A model generated the notes under the pieces. That model did not search any database, had not been told where the DNA came from, and saw nothing but the letters and a program-made list of their open reading frames with translations. Position numbers and translations under genes: made by a program. Source: Acidobacteriota bacterium (lineage in GTDB: Bacteria; Acidobacteriota; Vicinamibacteria; Vicinamibacterales; UBA2999). From it: a stretch of 9,978 nt of DNA. Shown piece after piece: positions 1 to 8,708 of the stretch (its first letter is position 1; the number at the start of each line of letters is the position of its first letter). The DNA lies in assembly GCA_013140955.1 (NCBI GenBank), contig JABFRY010000475.1, positions 1 to 9,978 of the forward strand, read 5' to 3'.

Positions 1-148
1 GTCCCAGGTGCCGTGACACGCCCGACTGCGCCACCGCCAGGATTCCCGTCAGCTCGCTCACATTGAAGCGGTCGGCAGCCAGGACGCGCAGCAGGCGGAG
101 GCGGGTCGGGTCGCCGAGCAGGCGGAACAGGCTGGAAGCGGTCTGCAC
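1..148 (-). CDS. ArsR-family winged helix-turn-helix regulator, N-terminal part only
   Basis: This is the start of a minus-strand gene that runs off the left edge; 49 codons are visible. The translation contains SLFRLLGDPTRLRLLRVLA, the first-helices signature of ArsR/SmtB repressors, then a helix-turn-helix of the form NVSELTGILAVAQSGVSRHLG with the typical Q-S-x-V-S-R-H-L recognition helix. The start is taken as GTG at 148-146. It is the only ATG, GTG or TTG in frame before an upstream in-frame TGA, and no Shine-Dalgarno sequence precedes it. No metal-binding ELCVCD-type cysteine motif is seen in the visible part, so metal sensing is not supported. Known ArsR relatives without that motif include methionine/SAH-cycle regulators, often fused to a SAM-dependent methyltransferase; whether this one is fused cannot be seen. 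The family call is firm and the ligand unknown. Confidence 0.88.
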   Translation of the reverse strand, partial: MQTASSLFRLLGDPTRLRLLRVLAADRFNVSELTGILAVAQSGVSRHLG

Positions 149-150
149 GA

Positions 151-176
151 TATCAATGAATCTATATGCATGGATA
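151..176. promoter_or_regulatory. 26-bp imperfect palindrome, candidate operator of the ArsR-family regulator
   Basis: The left half TATCAATGAATCT and right half ATATGCATGGATA form an inverted repeat centred between 163 and 164, with 10 of 13 base pairs complementary and TATC/GATA at the ends. The element is AT-rich inside a GC-rich genome. It overlaps the candidate -10 and part of the spacer, and ends two bases before the GTG start. ArsR-family dimers bind dyads of this kind and commonly repress their own promoter, so autoregulation is the natural reading. The palindrome is seen; binding is inferred. Confidence 0.55.
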
Positions 177-188
177 CGATGCTGTCAA
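161..188 (-). promoter_or_regulatory. Candidate sigma70 promoter of the ArsR-family gene
   Basis: Read on the minus strand, a perfect -35 hexamer TTGACA (188-183) is followed by a 16-bp spacer and a -10 hexamer TATAGA (166-161). Twelve bases then separate the -10 from the GTG start at 148. Transcription would begin near 154, giving a leader of only a few bases. This agrees with the absence of a Shine-Dalgarno sequence. The hexamers are seen directly; promoter use is inferred. Confidence 0.6.
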
Positions 189-206
189 TCGCGTGTCAGT
201 CTCCGC

Positions 207-314
207 TGCAGCCCATGCACGGCCGGGCCGGTTGCGCCCGGACGATCCCGGCCGATCGGTGCGTGGTGCTCATCAATCTGTGCAACCCATGCACTGCTGG
301 AATGACACCATGCA
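207..314 (+). repeat. Dispersed short direct repeats with CCATGCA core upstream of glnN
   Basis: TGCAGCCCATGCAC at 207-220 and TGCAACCCATGCAC at 281-294 match at 13 of 14 positions. A third copy of the core, CCATGCA, lies at 308-314. The start-to-start distances are 74 and 21 bp, close to seven and two helical turns, so the three copies would lie on about the same DNA face. Repeated phased boxes upstream of a promoter suggest sites for an activator or repressor. Which protein would bind is unknown. Confidence 0.4.
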
Positions 315-352
315 GAATAATGCGGGTCTTAGGCCGCAACATGGCCATCAGA

Positions 353-382
353 TTGCAAGGTGAAGCGTGAATCGTGCATAAT
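353..382 (+). promoter_or_regulatory. Candidate sigma70 promoter of glnN
   Basis: TTGCAA (353-358) and CATAAT (377-382) are separated by 18 bp and differ from the TTGACA/TATAAT consensus at two positions and one position respectively. Transcription would start near 389, leaving a leader of about 49 nt before the ATG at 438. A sigma54-like element further downstream competes with this reading, and both could be used. Confidence 0.4.
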
Positions 383-388
383 CTCCAC

Positions 389-414
389 GAAGTTGGCACG
401 GGCCGTGTCACTTC
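389..414 (+). promoter_or_regulatory. glnN leader element: hairpin and sigma54-like -24/-12 sequence
   Basis: TGGCACG (394-400) pairs with CGTGTCA (404-410) around a 3-nt loop GGC, with one G-U pair. GAAG (389-392) and CTTC (411-414) extend the stem past one bulged T, giving 11 base pairs. The same bases also resemble a sigma54 promoter: the -24 box TGGCACG is exact, but the -12 position reads GTGT instead of TTGC. With a start near 420 the leader would be about 18 nt. The two readings exclude each other for a given transcript, and neither is proven. Confidence 0.4.
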
Positions 415-437
415 CTCACGAAAGGACAGCCTTCACG

Positions 438-2612
<2,175 letters not shown>

Positions 2613-2645
2613 CGCCCAGCCCGTGTGGGGCGTGCGCGACCAGGG

Positions 2646-2669
2646 AGGGCCGGCCCGTGTGCCGGCCCT
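2646..2669 (+). terminator. Likely intrinsic terminator after glnN
   Basis: A perfect 9-bp GC-rich stem, AGGGCCGGC (2646-2654) with GCCGGCCCT (2661-2669), encloses the 6-nt loop CCGTGT. It starts 34 nt after the glnN stop. Only two T residues follow the stem, so it is a strong hairpin without a proper U-tract. This is common in GC-rich bacteria, but it weakens the call. Confidence 0.6.
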
Positions 2670-2700
2670 TCGCACGTCGGACGGGCCGCGTGGCGGGCGC

Positions 2701-2778
2701 CCACCCGGGTGGAACCACACGCCGGGAGCGAGGCCGGGCGGTGACCCCGGCCCTGTGCGGACGGTCCGTCGGCCGGGG
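2701..2778. repeat. Cluster of palindromes upstream of the DUF349 gene
   Basis: CCACCCGGGTGG at 2701-2712 is a perfect 12-bp palindrome. Downstream, CCCCGGCC (2745-2752) pairs with GGCCGGGG (2771-2778). Inside that 18-nt loop lies a second perfect dyad, CGGAC-G-GTCCG (2758-2768), so the two could fold as a nested structure. This lies in the 252-bp gap before the DUF349 gene, which otherwise shows only a weak -10-like TAGACT at 2813-2818 with no good -35. The elements could be operators, a second terminator or chance in GC-rich DNA. Confidence 0.4.
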
Positions 2779-2864
2779 AGACCCGGCTGGATCCGCAGTC
2801 AAACGGGCAGTGTAGACTAGGGCGTCCACGCGTCCGTTCCAGGTCCCCGAGAGCACGAGCCCCG

Positions 2865-5720
2865 ATGAGCATCCTCGAGAAACTCCGCCCCCAGCCGCGT
2901 TGGAAGCACAGTGATCCTGCCGTGCGGGCCGCCGCCATCTACGAACTCGGCCCCGACGACCTGGACGTCCTTCGCGCGCTGGCTCGAGACGATCGGGAGG
3001 CCAGGGTCCGCCGTGCGGCGGTGAGCCGGCTGGACGATGTCACACTCCTTGGCGAGATCGCCGGCACCGATCCGGATGAGGACGTGCGCGCGGAAGCCGT
3101 CCGTGGCCTGGCGGGACTCGGGGCCGAGTCGACCGATGCGGAGCGCATCGGGGACATCGTGCGTCGCCTGCTGGCGATCGGCCGGTCCCGCGAGGTCGTG
3201 GCCATCGCGAGGGACGGTGCGACCGCGGAGGTCCGCGCCGCCGTCGTGGACCTGCTGGACGACCAGAAGGCCCTCGGCGCGGTGAGCCGGCACGCTCTCG
3301 ACGGCGCCACGCGTCTGCGCGCCCTGGCGCGGGTCAGCGATCCGGAGACCATCGTGGCCGTAGCGGCCAAGTCCGAGCACACCGACGTGGCGGTGGCCGC
3401 CCTCGAGCGCGTGGAGGATCAGGAACAGGTCCTCTCGATTTCGCAGCGCGCCAGGAACAAGGTGGCGGCGCGTCGCGCGCGTGTCCGTGTCCGGGCCATC
3501 GAGGATGCCGCCAAGGAGGTCGTGCCCGACGCTCCGGCATCGATGCCTGAGGCCGACCGCGCGCGCGCGAGTGACCTCGTCGTGCGTGCCGAGGCGCTGG
3601 TGGCCATGGCCGATCCCGTCGAGGCCGCGGCCGGTTTGTCGGAGGTTCGCCTGGCGTGGGCGGAACTCAATGCCGATGTCGAGATCGACGGCGATCTGGT
3701 CCGGCAGTTCGAGACAGCGGGCGATGCGGTGCGCGAGGCCGTGGCCGAGCGTGAGCGCGAGCAGGCGGCGGAAGGGGAGCGCGCCCGGGCCATGGCCATC
3801 GCCCAGGCCGACCGCGTGGCGATCACCAGGGACATCGAACAGCTTGCCGGGCCGGGGTCCGAGGATGCCATCGCCGAGCTGAAGGTCCGGTGGGACGCGT
3901 TGCCCCCGATGCCGACCGAGTACGCCGCCTCCCTCACGCGCCGCTTCCAGGACGCCTGCCGCGCGTATGAAGAGCGGGAGCGTCGGCGCAGGCTCGGCGA
4001 GGCCGCCGTGGCTCGCCTCGATTCGGTGGCGACCGAGGCCGAACAGCTGGCGGCTTCCGAGCAGCCGCTCGAGGACGTGGTGAACCGCTGGCGCGGGTTG
4101 CGCCGTGACGCCGACGTGCTGCGCGAGTACGCGGCGTCGAATCCGGAGGCCGCCGGACGTCTCGATCGCGCCGTCGTCGCCCTCGAGGCGCGTGAGGAGG
4201 AGTACCAGGCGCTCCGGACGCGCCAGGAACAGGACAACCTCCGCCGCCTCCAGCAGCTGTGCCGGCAGCTCGAGACGCTGGCCGGGGCCGAGACCATCAC
4301 GCTCAAGGCCGGAGACAAGGCCCTGCGCGATATCCGGACCGCCCTCGACGAGCGCGCGCCGCTGCCCTCGAAGCAGGAGCGGCAGGACATCCAGTCGCGC
4401 CTCGAGGCCGCACGGACGGCGCTGGCGCCGCGCGTGCAGGAGCTGCGCGACGCCGACGACTGGCAGCGCTGGGCCAACCTGCAGGTGCAGGAGGAACTGT
4501 GCCGGGACATGGAAGCCCTGCAGGCCGAGCCCGATCTCGAGGTCGCCGGCAAGCGGATGCGGGAGCTGCAGGCGCGCTGGAAGCAGGTGGCCCTCGCGCC
4601 CCGCGCGCAGGGCGAAGCGATGTGGCGCCGGTTCAAGCTGGCGCAGGACGAGGTGTTCACGCGGACGGCGGCCTTCTTCGCCGCCCAGGCGGAAGAGCGC
4701 ACGGCCAATCTGGCGGGGAAGCAGGCGCTCTGCGCGCGTGCCGAGGCGCTGGCCGAGTCCCGCGACTGGGTCCGGACGGCGGCGGAGATCCAGGCGCTGC
4801 AGGCGGAGTGGAAGACGCTCGGCCCGGTGAGTCGGGGGCACGAGAAGGCGGTCTGGGAACGCTTCCGCGGCGCGTGCGACCGGTTCTTCTCGCGGCGGAA
4901 CGAGGATCTCAAGCGGCGCAAGGACGAGTGGTCGGTCAACCTGGCGAAGAAGGAGGCGCTCTGCGAGGAGGCCGAGACCCTCGCCGAGTCCACCGAGTGG
5001 GAGGCGGCCATTGCCCGGGTCAAGCAGCTCCAGGGCGAGTGGAAGGCCGTGGGCCCGGTGCGGCGCGCCAAGTCCGAGGTGGTCTGGCAGCGCTTCCGCA
5101 CGGCCTGCGACCGCCTCTTCGAGCGCTACAAGCTCCGCGACCAGATCGGCCTGCAGGACAAGCTGGCGGTGCACCTGGGGGTGATCGAGGCGCTCGAGGG
5201 TCTTTCCGCGGCCGAGGGCACTGATGCGCCTGAAGGGTTGTACGCATCGACGCAGGAGGCCCGTGCGCGCTGGCAGCAGGCCCCGGAGGTGCCCCGTGCG
5301 GCGCTGCAGGACGTGACCACGCGCTACCAGACCGCACTCGCCGCGCTCGTGGTGCGCTGGCCCGCGGCATTCGCCGGCACCGACCTCGATCCCGAGACCA
5401 CCCGCAAGCGCATGGAGAAACTGCTGGCGCGTGTCGAGGATCTGACCCGCGGTGAAGACGTGGCAGCAGAGGTCAATCTCACCCCGACCGAGCGTCTGGC
5501 CCGGCAGCTGCGCGAGCGTCTGGCCACCAACACCATCACCGGCCGGGCGAGCGAAGCGGATCAGGTGCGCTCACGGGCCGCCGAGCAGGAGGTTCGCAGC
5601 GCGCAGGCCCAGTGGTCGCGTCTCGGCCCGGTGGCGCCCGACGTGGCCGGTCCCCTGGGCGAGCGCTTTCAGCGGGCCTGCCGGAAGTTCTTCGAGCAGC
5701 ATCGTCGTCGCGTGTCCTGA
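2865..5720 (+). CDS. HEAT-repeat and DUF349-repeat protein of unknown function
   Basis: This 951-residue protein has no signal peptide or membrane segment and is expected to be cytoplasmic. Residues about 15-210 are short helical repeats of HEAT type (DPAVRAAAIYEL, DREARVRRAAVSRL, DEDVRAEAVRGL). The rest is a chain of charged helical DUF349-type repeats. The clearest begin at N538, N615 and N692, exactly 77 residues apart. They carry W-K-x-[VL]-x-x-[PV] at W572, W649 and W726, then W-x-R-F-[KR]-x-[AC]. A degenerate copy keeps the register at W803, a last one has WSRLGPV (W917) and ERFQRACRKFF, and weaker copies around W265, W343 and W409 precede them. No catalytic motif is recognised. DUF349 has no established function that I know of; a scaffold or binding role is only inferred from the all-helical repeats. 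ATG 2865 has a poor Shine-Dalgarno (GAGAGCACGAG region). A transporter gene follows after 6 nt. Confidence 0.9.
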   Translation: MSILEKLRPQPRWKHSDPAVRAAAIYELGPDDLDVLRALARDDREARVRRAAVSRLDDVTLLGEIAGTDPDEDVRAEAVRGLAGLGAESTDAERIGDIVRRLLAIGRSREVVAIARDGATAEVRAAVVDLLDDQKALGAVSRHALDGATRLRALARVSDPETIVAVAAKSEHTDVAVAALERVEDQEQVLSISQRARNKVAARRARVRVRAIEDAAKEVVPDAPASMPEADRARASDLVVRAEALVAMADPVEAAAGLSEVRLAWAELNADVEIDGDLVRQFETAGDAVREAVAEREREQAAEGERARAMAIAQADRVAITRDIEQLAGPGSEDAIAELKVRWDALPPMPTEYAASLTRRFQDACRAYEERERRRRLGEAAVARLDSVATEAEQLAASEQPLEDVVNRWRGLRRDADVLREYAASNPEAAGRLDRAVVALEAREEEYQALRTRQEQDNLRRLQQLCRQLETLAGAETITLKAGDKALRDIRTALDERAPLPSKQERQDIQSRLEAARTALAPRVQELRDADDWQRWANLQVQEELCRDMEALQAEPDLEVAGKRMRELQARWKQVALAPRAQGEAMWRRFKLAQDEVFTRTAAFFAAQAEERTANLAGKQALCARAEALAESRDWVRTAAEIQALQAEWKTLGPVSRGHEKAVWERFRGACDRFFSRRNEDLKRRKDEWSVNLAKKEALCEEAETLAESTEWEAAIARVKQLQGEWKAVGPVRRAKSEVVWQRFRTACDRLFERYKLRDQIGLQDKLAVHLGVIEALEGLSAAEGTDAPEGLYASTQEARARWQQAPEVPRAALQDVTTRYQTALAALVVRWPAAFAGTDLDPETTRKRMEKLLARVEDLTRGEDVAAEVNLTPTERLARQLRERLATNTITGRASEADQVRSRAAEQEVRSAQAQWSRLGPVAPDVAGPLGERFQRACRKFFEQHRRRVS

Positions 5721-5726
5721 CCTGCC

Positions 5727-6725
5727 GTGACTGCCGTCCTGCTGGGGCTCCTGGCCTCGGCCTGTTTCAGCGTCACCTTCATCGTCAATCGCGCCATCGG
5801 TGTCGCCGGTGGACACTGGGTCTGGACGGCCACCCTGCGCTACGCCTGGGTGCTGCTGATGCTCGGGGCCTGGTTCGGCATCCGCGGACGACTCCCTGCC
5901 GTGCTCGAGGCCTTCAGGCGCGAGTGGCGGTTCTGGGTCGTGGCCGGATCGGTTGGCTACGGGATCTTCTATACGGGGCTCGCCTACGCGTCGACGCTCG
6001 CACCGGGCTGGGTGGTCGCGTGCACCATGCAGGCGACGATCCTGGCCACGCCGCTGGTCCTGCGGTGGTTCGGGGCGCGGGTGAGGCTCCACGGCCTCGC
6101 CCTGCTCGGGCTGATCTTCTTCGGCATCGTCCTGGTGAATCTCGAGCATCGGGACGAGTCGGGCGTGGGGCGCCTCTCCGCGGTCCTGCCGGTCCTGGTG
6201 GCGGCCTTCGCGTTTCCCGTCGGCAGTCAGCTCCTGCAGGAGGCGCGGAACGGAGGACGGGGATGGATTCCCCGTCTCGACGACGCCGTCACGGCCGATG
6301 CCGCGGCGCGGGTGCTGCTCATGACGCTCGGGTCCGTGCCGTACTGGGGGCTCGTGCTCCTGGTGCCGCATCCGACCGTGCCGTCCTCAGGGCAGGTGGC
6401 CGGCGCGGCGATCGTGGCCCTGCTCGCCACCGTGGTGGGCTCGAGCATCTTCCTGCAGGCGCGCAACAGTGTCGGGCGTGATGCCAATCGCATCGCGGTC
6501 GTGGACGCCACCCAGGCGGCGTACACGGTCTTCAGCCTTGGCGGGGAGGTGGCGTTCCTGGGCGCCGTGTTGCCCGGCCCCCTGGGCGTGGTGGGCCTGC
6601 TGCTGGTGGTCGGGGGGCTGGCAGCCTACGCCTGGTCGGGGACGCGCGTGCCCGCCCGTAGCGTGACGCCGCCGGGTGGCCCGACTCGCGTGCCCGCGGA
6701 GTCTGGACGCCACGCGGGCCGCTGA
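5727..6725 (+). CDS. Multidrug resistance efflux transporter family (EmrE-like DMT superfamily) membrane protein
   Basis: This 332-residue inner-membrane protein has about ten hydrophobic helices (roughly 3-20, 35-52, 68-85, 94-112, 121-137, 150-168, 193-212, 225-243, 260-280 and 284-302), the layout of drug/metabolite transporters. The N-terminus VLLGLLASACFSVTFIVNRA, followed by GGHWVWTATLRY, matches the 'putative multidrug resistance efflux transporter' branch, for which no substrate is firmly known. The hydrophilic tail (about 304-332, Pro/Arg/Gly-rich) is outside the transport core. The start is GTG at 5727 because the first helix begins there. It lies 6 nt past the stop of the DUF349 gene and in the same frame, which points to co-transcription and translational coupling. 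No clear Shine-Dalgarno is seen. Export of a drug or metabolite is inferred from family only. Confidence 0.85.
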   Translation: MTAVLLGLLASACFSVTFIVNRAIGVAGGHWVWTATLRYAWVLLMLGAWFGIRGRLPAVLEAFRREWRFWVVAGSVGYGIFYTGLAYASTLAPGWVVACTMQATILATPLVLRWFGARVRLHGLALLGLIFFGIVLVNLEHRDESGVGRLSAVLPVLVAAFAFPVGSQLLQEARNGGRGWIPRLDDAVTADAAARVLLMTLGSVPYWGLVLLVPHPTVPSSGQVAGAAIVALLATVVGSSIFLQARNSVGRDANRIAVVDATQAAYTVFSLGGEVAFLGAVLPGPLGVVGLLLVVGGLAAYAWSGTRVPARSVTPPGGPTRVPAESGRHAGR

Positions 6726-6738
6726 GGACACGCACGCC

Positions 6739-6754
6739 CCGTCGCGTCCGACGG
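6739..6754. terminator. Small hairpin between convergent genes, possible terminator
   Basis: CCGTCG (6739-6744) pairs perfectly with CGACGG (6749-6754) around a CGTC loop. It lies in the 39-nt gap between the ends of the transporter gene and speA, which face each other. It could help stop transcription from both sides, but the stem is only 6 bp and has no T-tract on either strand. Confidence 0.3.
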
Positions 6755-6764
6755 CCTCCTGCGG

Positions 6765-8708
6765 TCAGCCCTCGAGATAGGTGTAGCCGTAGAGACCGTC
6801 TTCGTAGAAGCGGAGCAACTGCCCGGCGCCTTCGTAGTCGATCCGACCCGCCCGCACAGCCGACTCGACGTCGGTCCGGAGCTTCCCGAGCAGGACCTCG
6901 GCATCGAACTCCACGTAGTCCAGCACCTCGCGGACGGTGTCGCCCTTGACGAGGGCATCGAGCCTCGCGTGGCCATGCTCGTCGAGGCTGACGTGGACGG
7001 CGTGCGTGTCCCCGAACAGGTTGTGGAGGTCGCCCAGGATCTCCTGATAGGCGCCGACCAGGAACACGCCCAGGTAATACGGGTCGCCGACGAGCCCATG
7101 GAGAGGGAGCGTCTTCTTCACGTCCCGGCGATCGATGAACTGATCGAGCTTGCCGTCAGAGTCGCAGGTGATGTCGCCGAGGACCGCGGGCTTGCTCGGC
7201 TTCTCGTCGAGCCGATGGATGGGCATCACCGGAAAGAGCTGCTTGATGGCCCAGCTGTCGGGAATCGACTGGAACAGGGAGAAGTTGCAGAAGTAGGTGT
7301 CCGACAGCTGCTCGTCGAGGTGCTGCAGATCCTCCGGCACCTGGTCGAGGCCCTGCACCAGGCGCTTCAGCCTCGTGCACAGGGCCCAATACAGGTTCTC
7401 CGCCATGCTCCGCTGCTCGAGCGGCAGGTAACCCCCGTTGAACAGGCTGAGCGCCATGTCGAGCGCCTGCTGGGCGTCGTGGAAGGCTTCGAGAGCGTTG
7501 CGGGCATTGACGTTGTTGTACGTCTCGATGAGATCCAGGACCGGCTGCTCCCATTCGGGATTGCCGCTGGTCGGAATCTGCTCGTCGCCGAAGCCCGAGA
7601 CGCCGAGCACGTTGAAGACGAGCACGCTGTGATACGCCACCACGGCCCGCCCGCTCTCCGAGATGATGGTCGGATGGGGCACGCCGGCTTCGTCGCACAC
7701 GGTCTGGATGTGGTACACGACGTCGTTGGCGTATTCCTGGAGCGTGTAGTTCATGCTCGACTCGAAGTTGGTCTGCGACCCGTCGTAGTCCACGCCGAGG
7801 CCGCCGCCGACGTCGAGGTACCGCAGGCCGGCCCCCAGCTTCGCCAGTTCCGTGTACACCCGCGCCCCCTCGTTGAGGGCGCCCTTCACGATGCGGATAT
7901 TGGTGATCTGGCTGCCGAGATGGAAGTGCAGCAGCTTGAGGCAGTCTTCCATGCCCCGGTCCTTCAGCTCCTGCAGGCCGCGCATGATCTCGGTGACCGT
8001 GAGGCCGAACTTCGACCGGAAGCCTCCCGACGACTGCCACCGGCCGCTGCCCCGCGTGGCGAGCTTCACGCGCATGCCGATCTGGGGGCGGACGCCGAGC
8101 TTCTGCGCCGCGTCCAGGATCAGCCCGAGTTCGGTGTACTTCTCCACGACCGGGATGATCGTGCGCCCCATCTTGTGCGCGAGCATCGCGGTCTCGATGA
8201 ACTCGGCGTCCTTGAACCCGTTGCAGATGATCGGCGTGTCGTTGTCCGCGATGGCCACCACGGCCAGCAGTTCCGGCTTCGAGCCCGCCTCCAGGCCGAA
8301 GCGGTACGGGCGGCCGAAGTTGAGGACCTCCTCGACGACCTGCCGCTGCTGGTTGACCTTGATGGGATAGACGCAGCAGTAGTCGCCCTGATACTGGTGC
8401 TGCCCGATGGCCGACTGGAAGGCGGTGGCGATGTCGTGCAGCCGGTGCTTGAGGATGTCGGTGAACCGCACGAGTACCGGCAGACCGATGCCGCGCAGCT
8501 GCAGCCGATCGATGAGTTCCTTCAGGTCGATGCCGGTGGCCGGGTCCTTGGTGGGATGGACCTGGACGTGGCCGCCCGGGTTGACCGAGAAGTAGCCGTT
8601 ACCCCAGCGCGGGACCTCGTACAACTCGCTGGCATCGTGCACGGTCCACGCCTGTGTCGCCGATGTGCTCGGAGCCTGGGTGGCACTGCGTCCATTGGTC
8701 GTGGTCAT
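6765..8708 (-). CDS. speA: Biosynthetic arginine decarboxylase
   Basis: SpeA decarboxylates arginine to agmatine with pyridoxal phosphate, the first step of the agmatine route to putrescine and spermidine. The protein is 647 residues, normal for the family. The N-terminal barrel has YPIKVNQQRQVVEEV with the PLP Schiff-base lysine K117, then GSKPELLA, CNGFKD, HFHLGSQ (261-267) and GGGLGVDYDG (301-310, phosphate binding). The second domain has SESGRA (350-354 region), CDSDGKLDQF with the expected active-site Cys at 515, and YLGVFLVGAYQEILGDLHNLFGD (546-567). The start is ATG at 8708-8706, giving MTTTNGRSATQAP and then the conserved WTVHDASELYEVPRWG. The frame stays open upstream to 8948, but that extension is Arg-rich, unlike the family, and overlaps thrC. 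No good Shine-Dalgarno is visible. Downstream polyamine genes (speB, or aguA/aguB) are not in the window. Confidence 0.97.
   Translation of the reverse strand: MTTTNGRSATQAPSTSATQAWTVHDASELYEVPRWGNGYFSVNPGGHVQVHPTKDPATGIDLKELIDRLQLRGIGLPVLVRFTDILKHRLHDIATAFQSAIGQHQYQGDYCCVYPIKVNQQRQVVEEVLNFGRPYRFGLEAGSKPELLAVVAIADNDTPIICNGFKDAEFIETAMLAHKMGRTIIPVVEKYTELGLILDAAQKLGVRPQIGMRVKLATRGSGRWQSSGGFRSKFGLTVTEIMRGLQELKDRGMEDCLKLLHFHLGSQITNIRIVKGALNEGARVYTELAKLGAGLRYLDVGGGLGVDYDGSQTNFESSMNYTLQEYANDVVYHIQTVCDEAGVPHPTIISESGRAVVAYHSVLVFNVLGVSGFGDEQIPTSGNPEWEQPVLDLIETYNNVNARNALEAFHDAQQALDMALSLFNGGYLPLEQRSMAENLYWALCTRLKRLVQGLDQVPEDLQHLDEQLSDTYFCNFSLFQSIPDSWAIKQLFPVMPIHRLDEKPSKPAVLGDITCDSDGKLDQFIDRRDVKKTLPLHGLVGDPYYLGVFLVGAYQEILGDLHNLFGDTHAVHVSLDEHGHARLDALVKGDTVREVLDYVEFDAEVLLGKLRTDVESAVRAGRIDYEGAGQLLRFYEDGLYGYTYLEG

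Larger units (their letters stand above)
149..437. other. Divergent intergenic region between the ArsR-family gene and glnN
   Basis: This 289-bp region has no convincing gene; the small open frames in it show no recognisable protein and overlap one another in several frames. It holds the regulator promoter and palindrome, and four copies of the heptamer CCATGCA. These are at 167-173 (minus sense), 213-219, 287-293 and 308-314. A GC-rich inverted repeat CCGGGC/GCCCGG lies at 223-228 and 236-241 with a 7-nt loop. The right end carries the glnN promoter candidates and leader hairpin. Confidence 0.7.

Noticed and set aside
63..411. Several small open frames in the ArsR-glnN gap on both strands
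   Set aside because: They overlap each other and the ArsR coding sequence, have no ribosome sites, and give Arg/Cys/His-rich translations typical of non-coding GC-rich DNA.
360..437. In-frame ATG at 360 as glnN start
   Set aside because: It would add residues with no GSIII similarity, lacks a ribosome site, and overlaps both promoter candidates; ATG 438 has AAAGGA at suitable spacing.
2817..5174. Long minus-strand open frame opposite the DUF349 gene (785 codons)
   Set aside because: The plus-strand frame shows ordered 77-residue repeats with conserved Trp and Phe positions, while the minus frame merely mirrors them. There is no independent start signal or motif.
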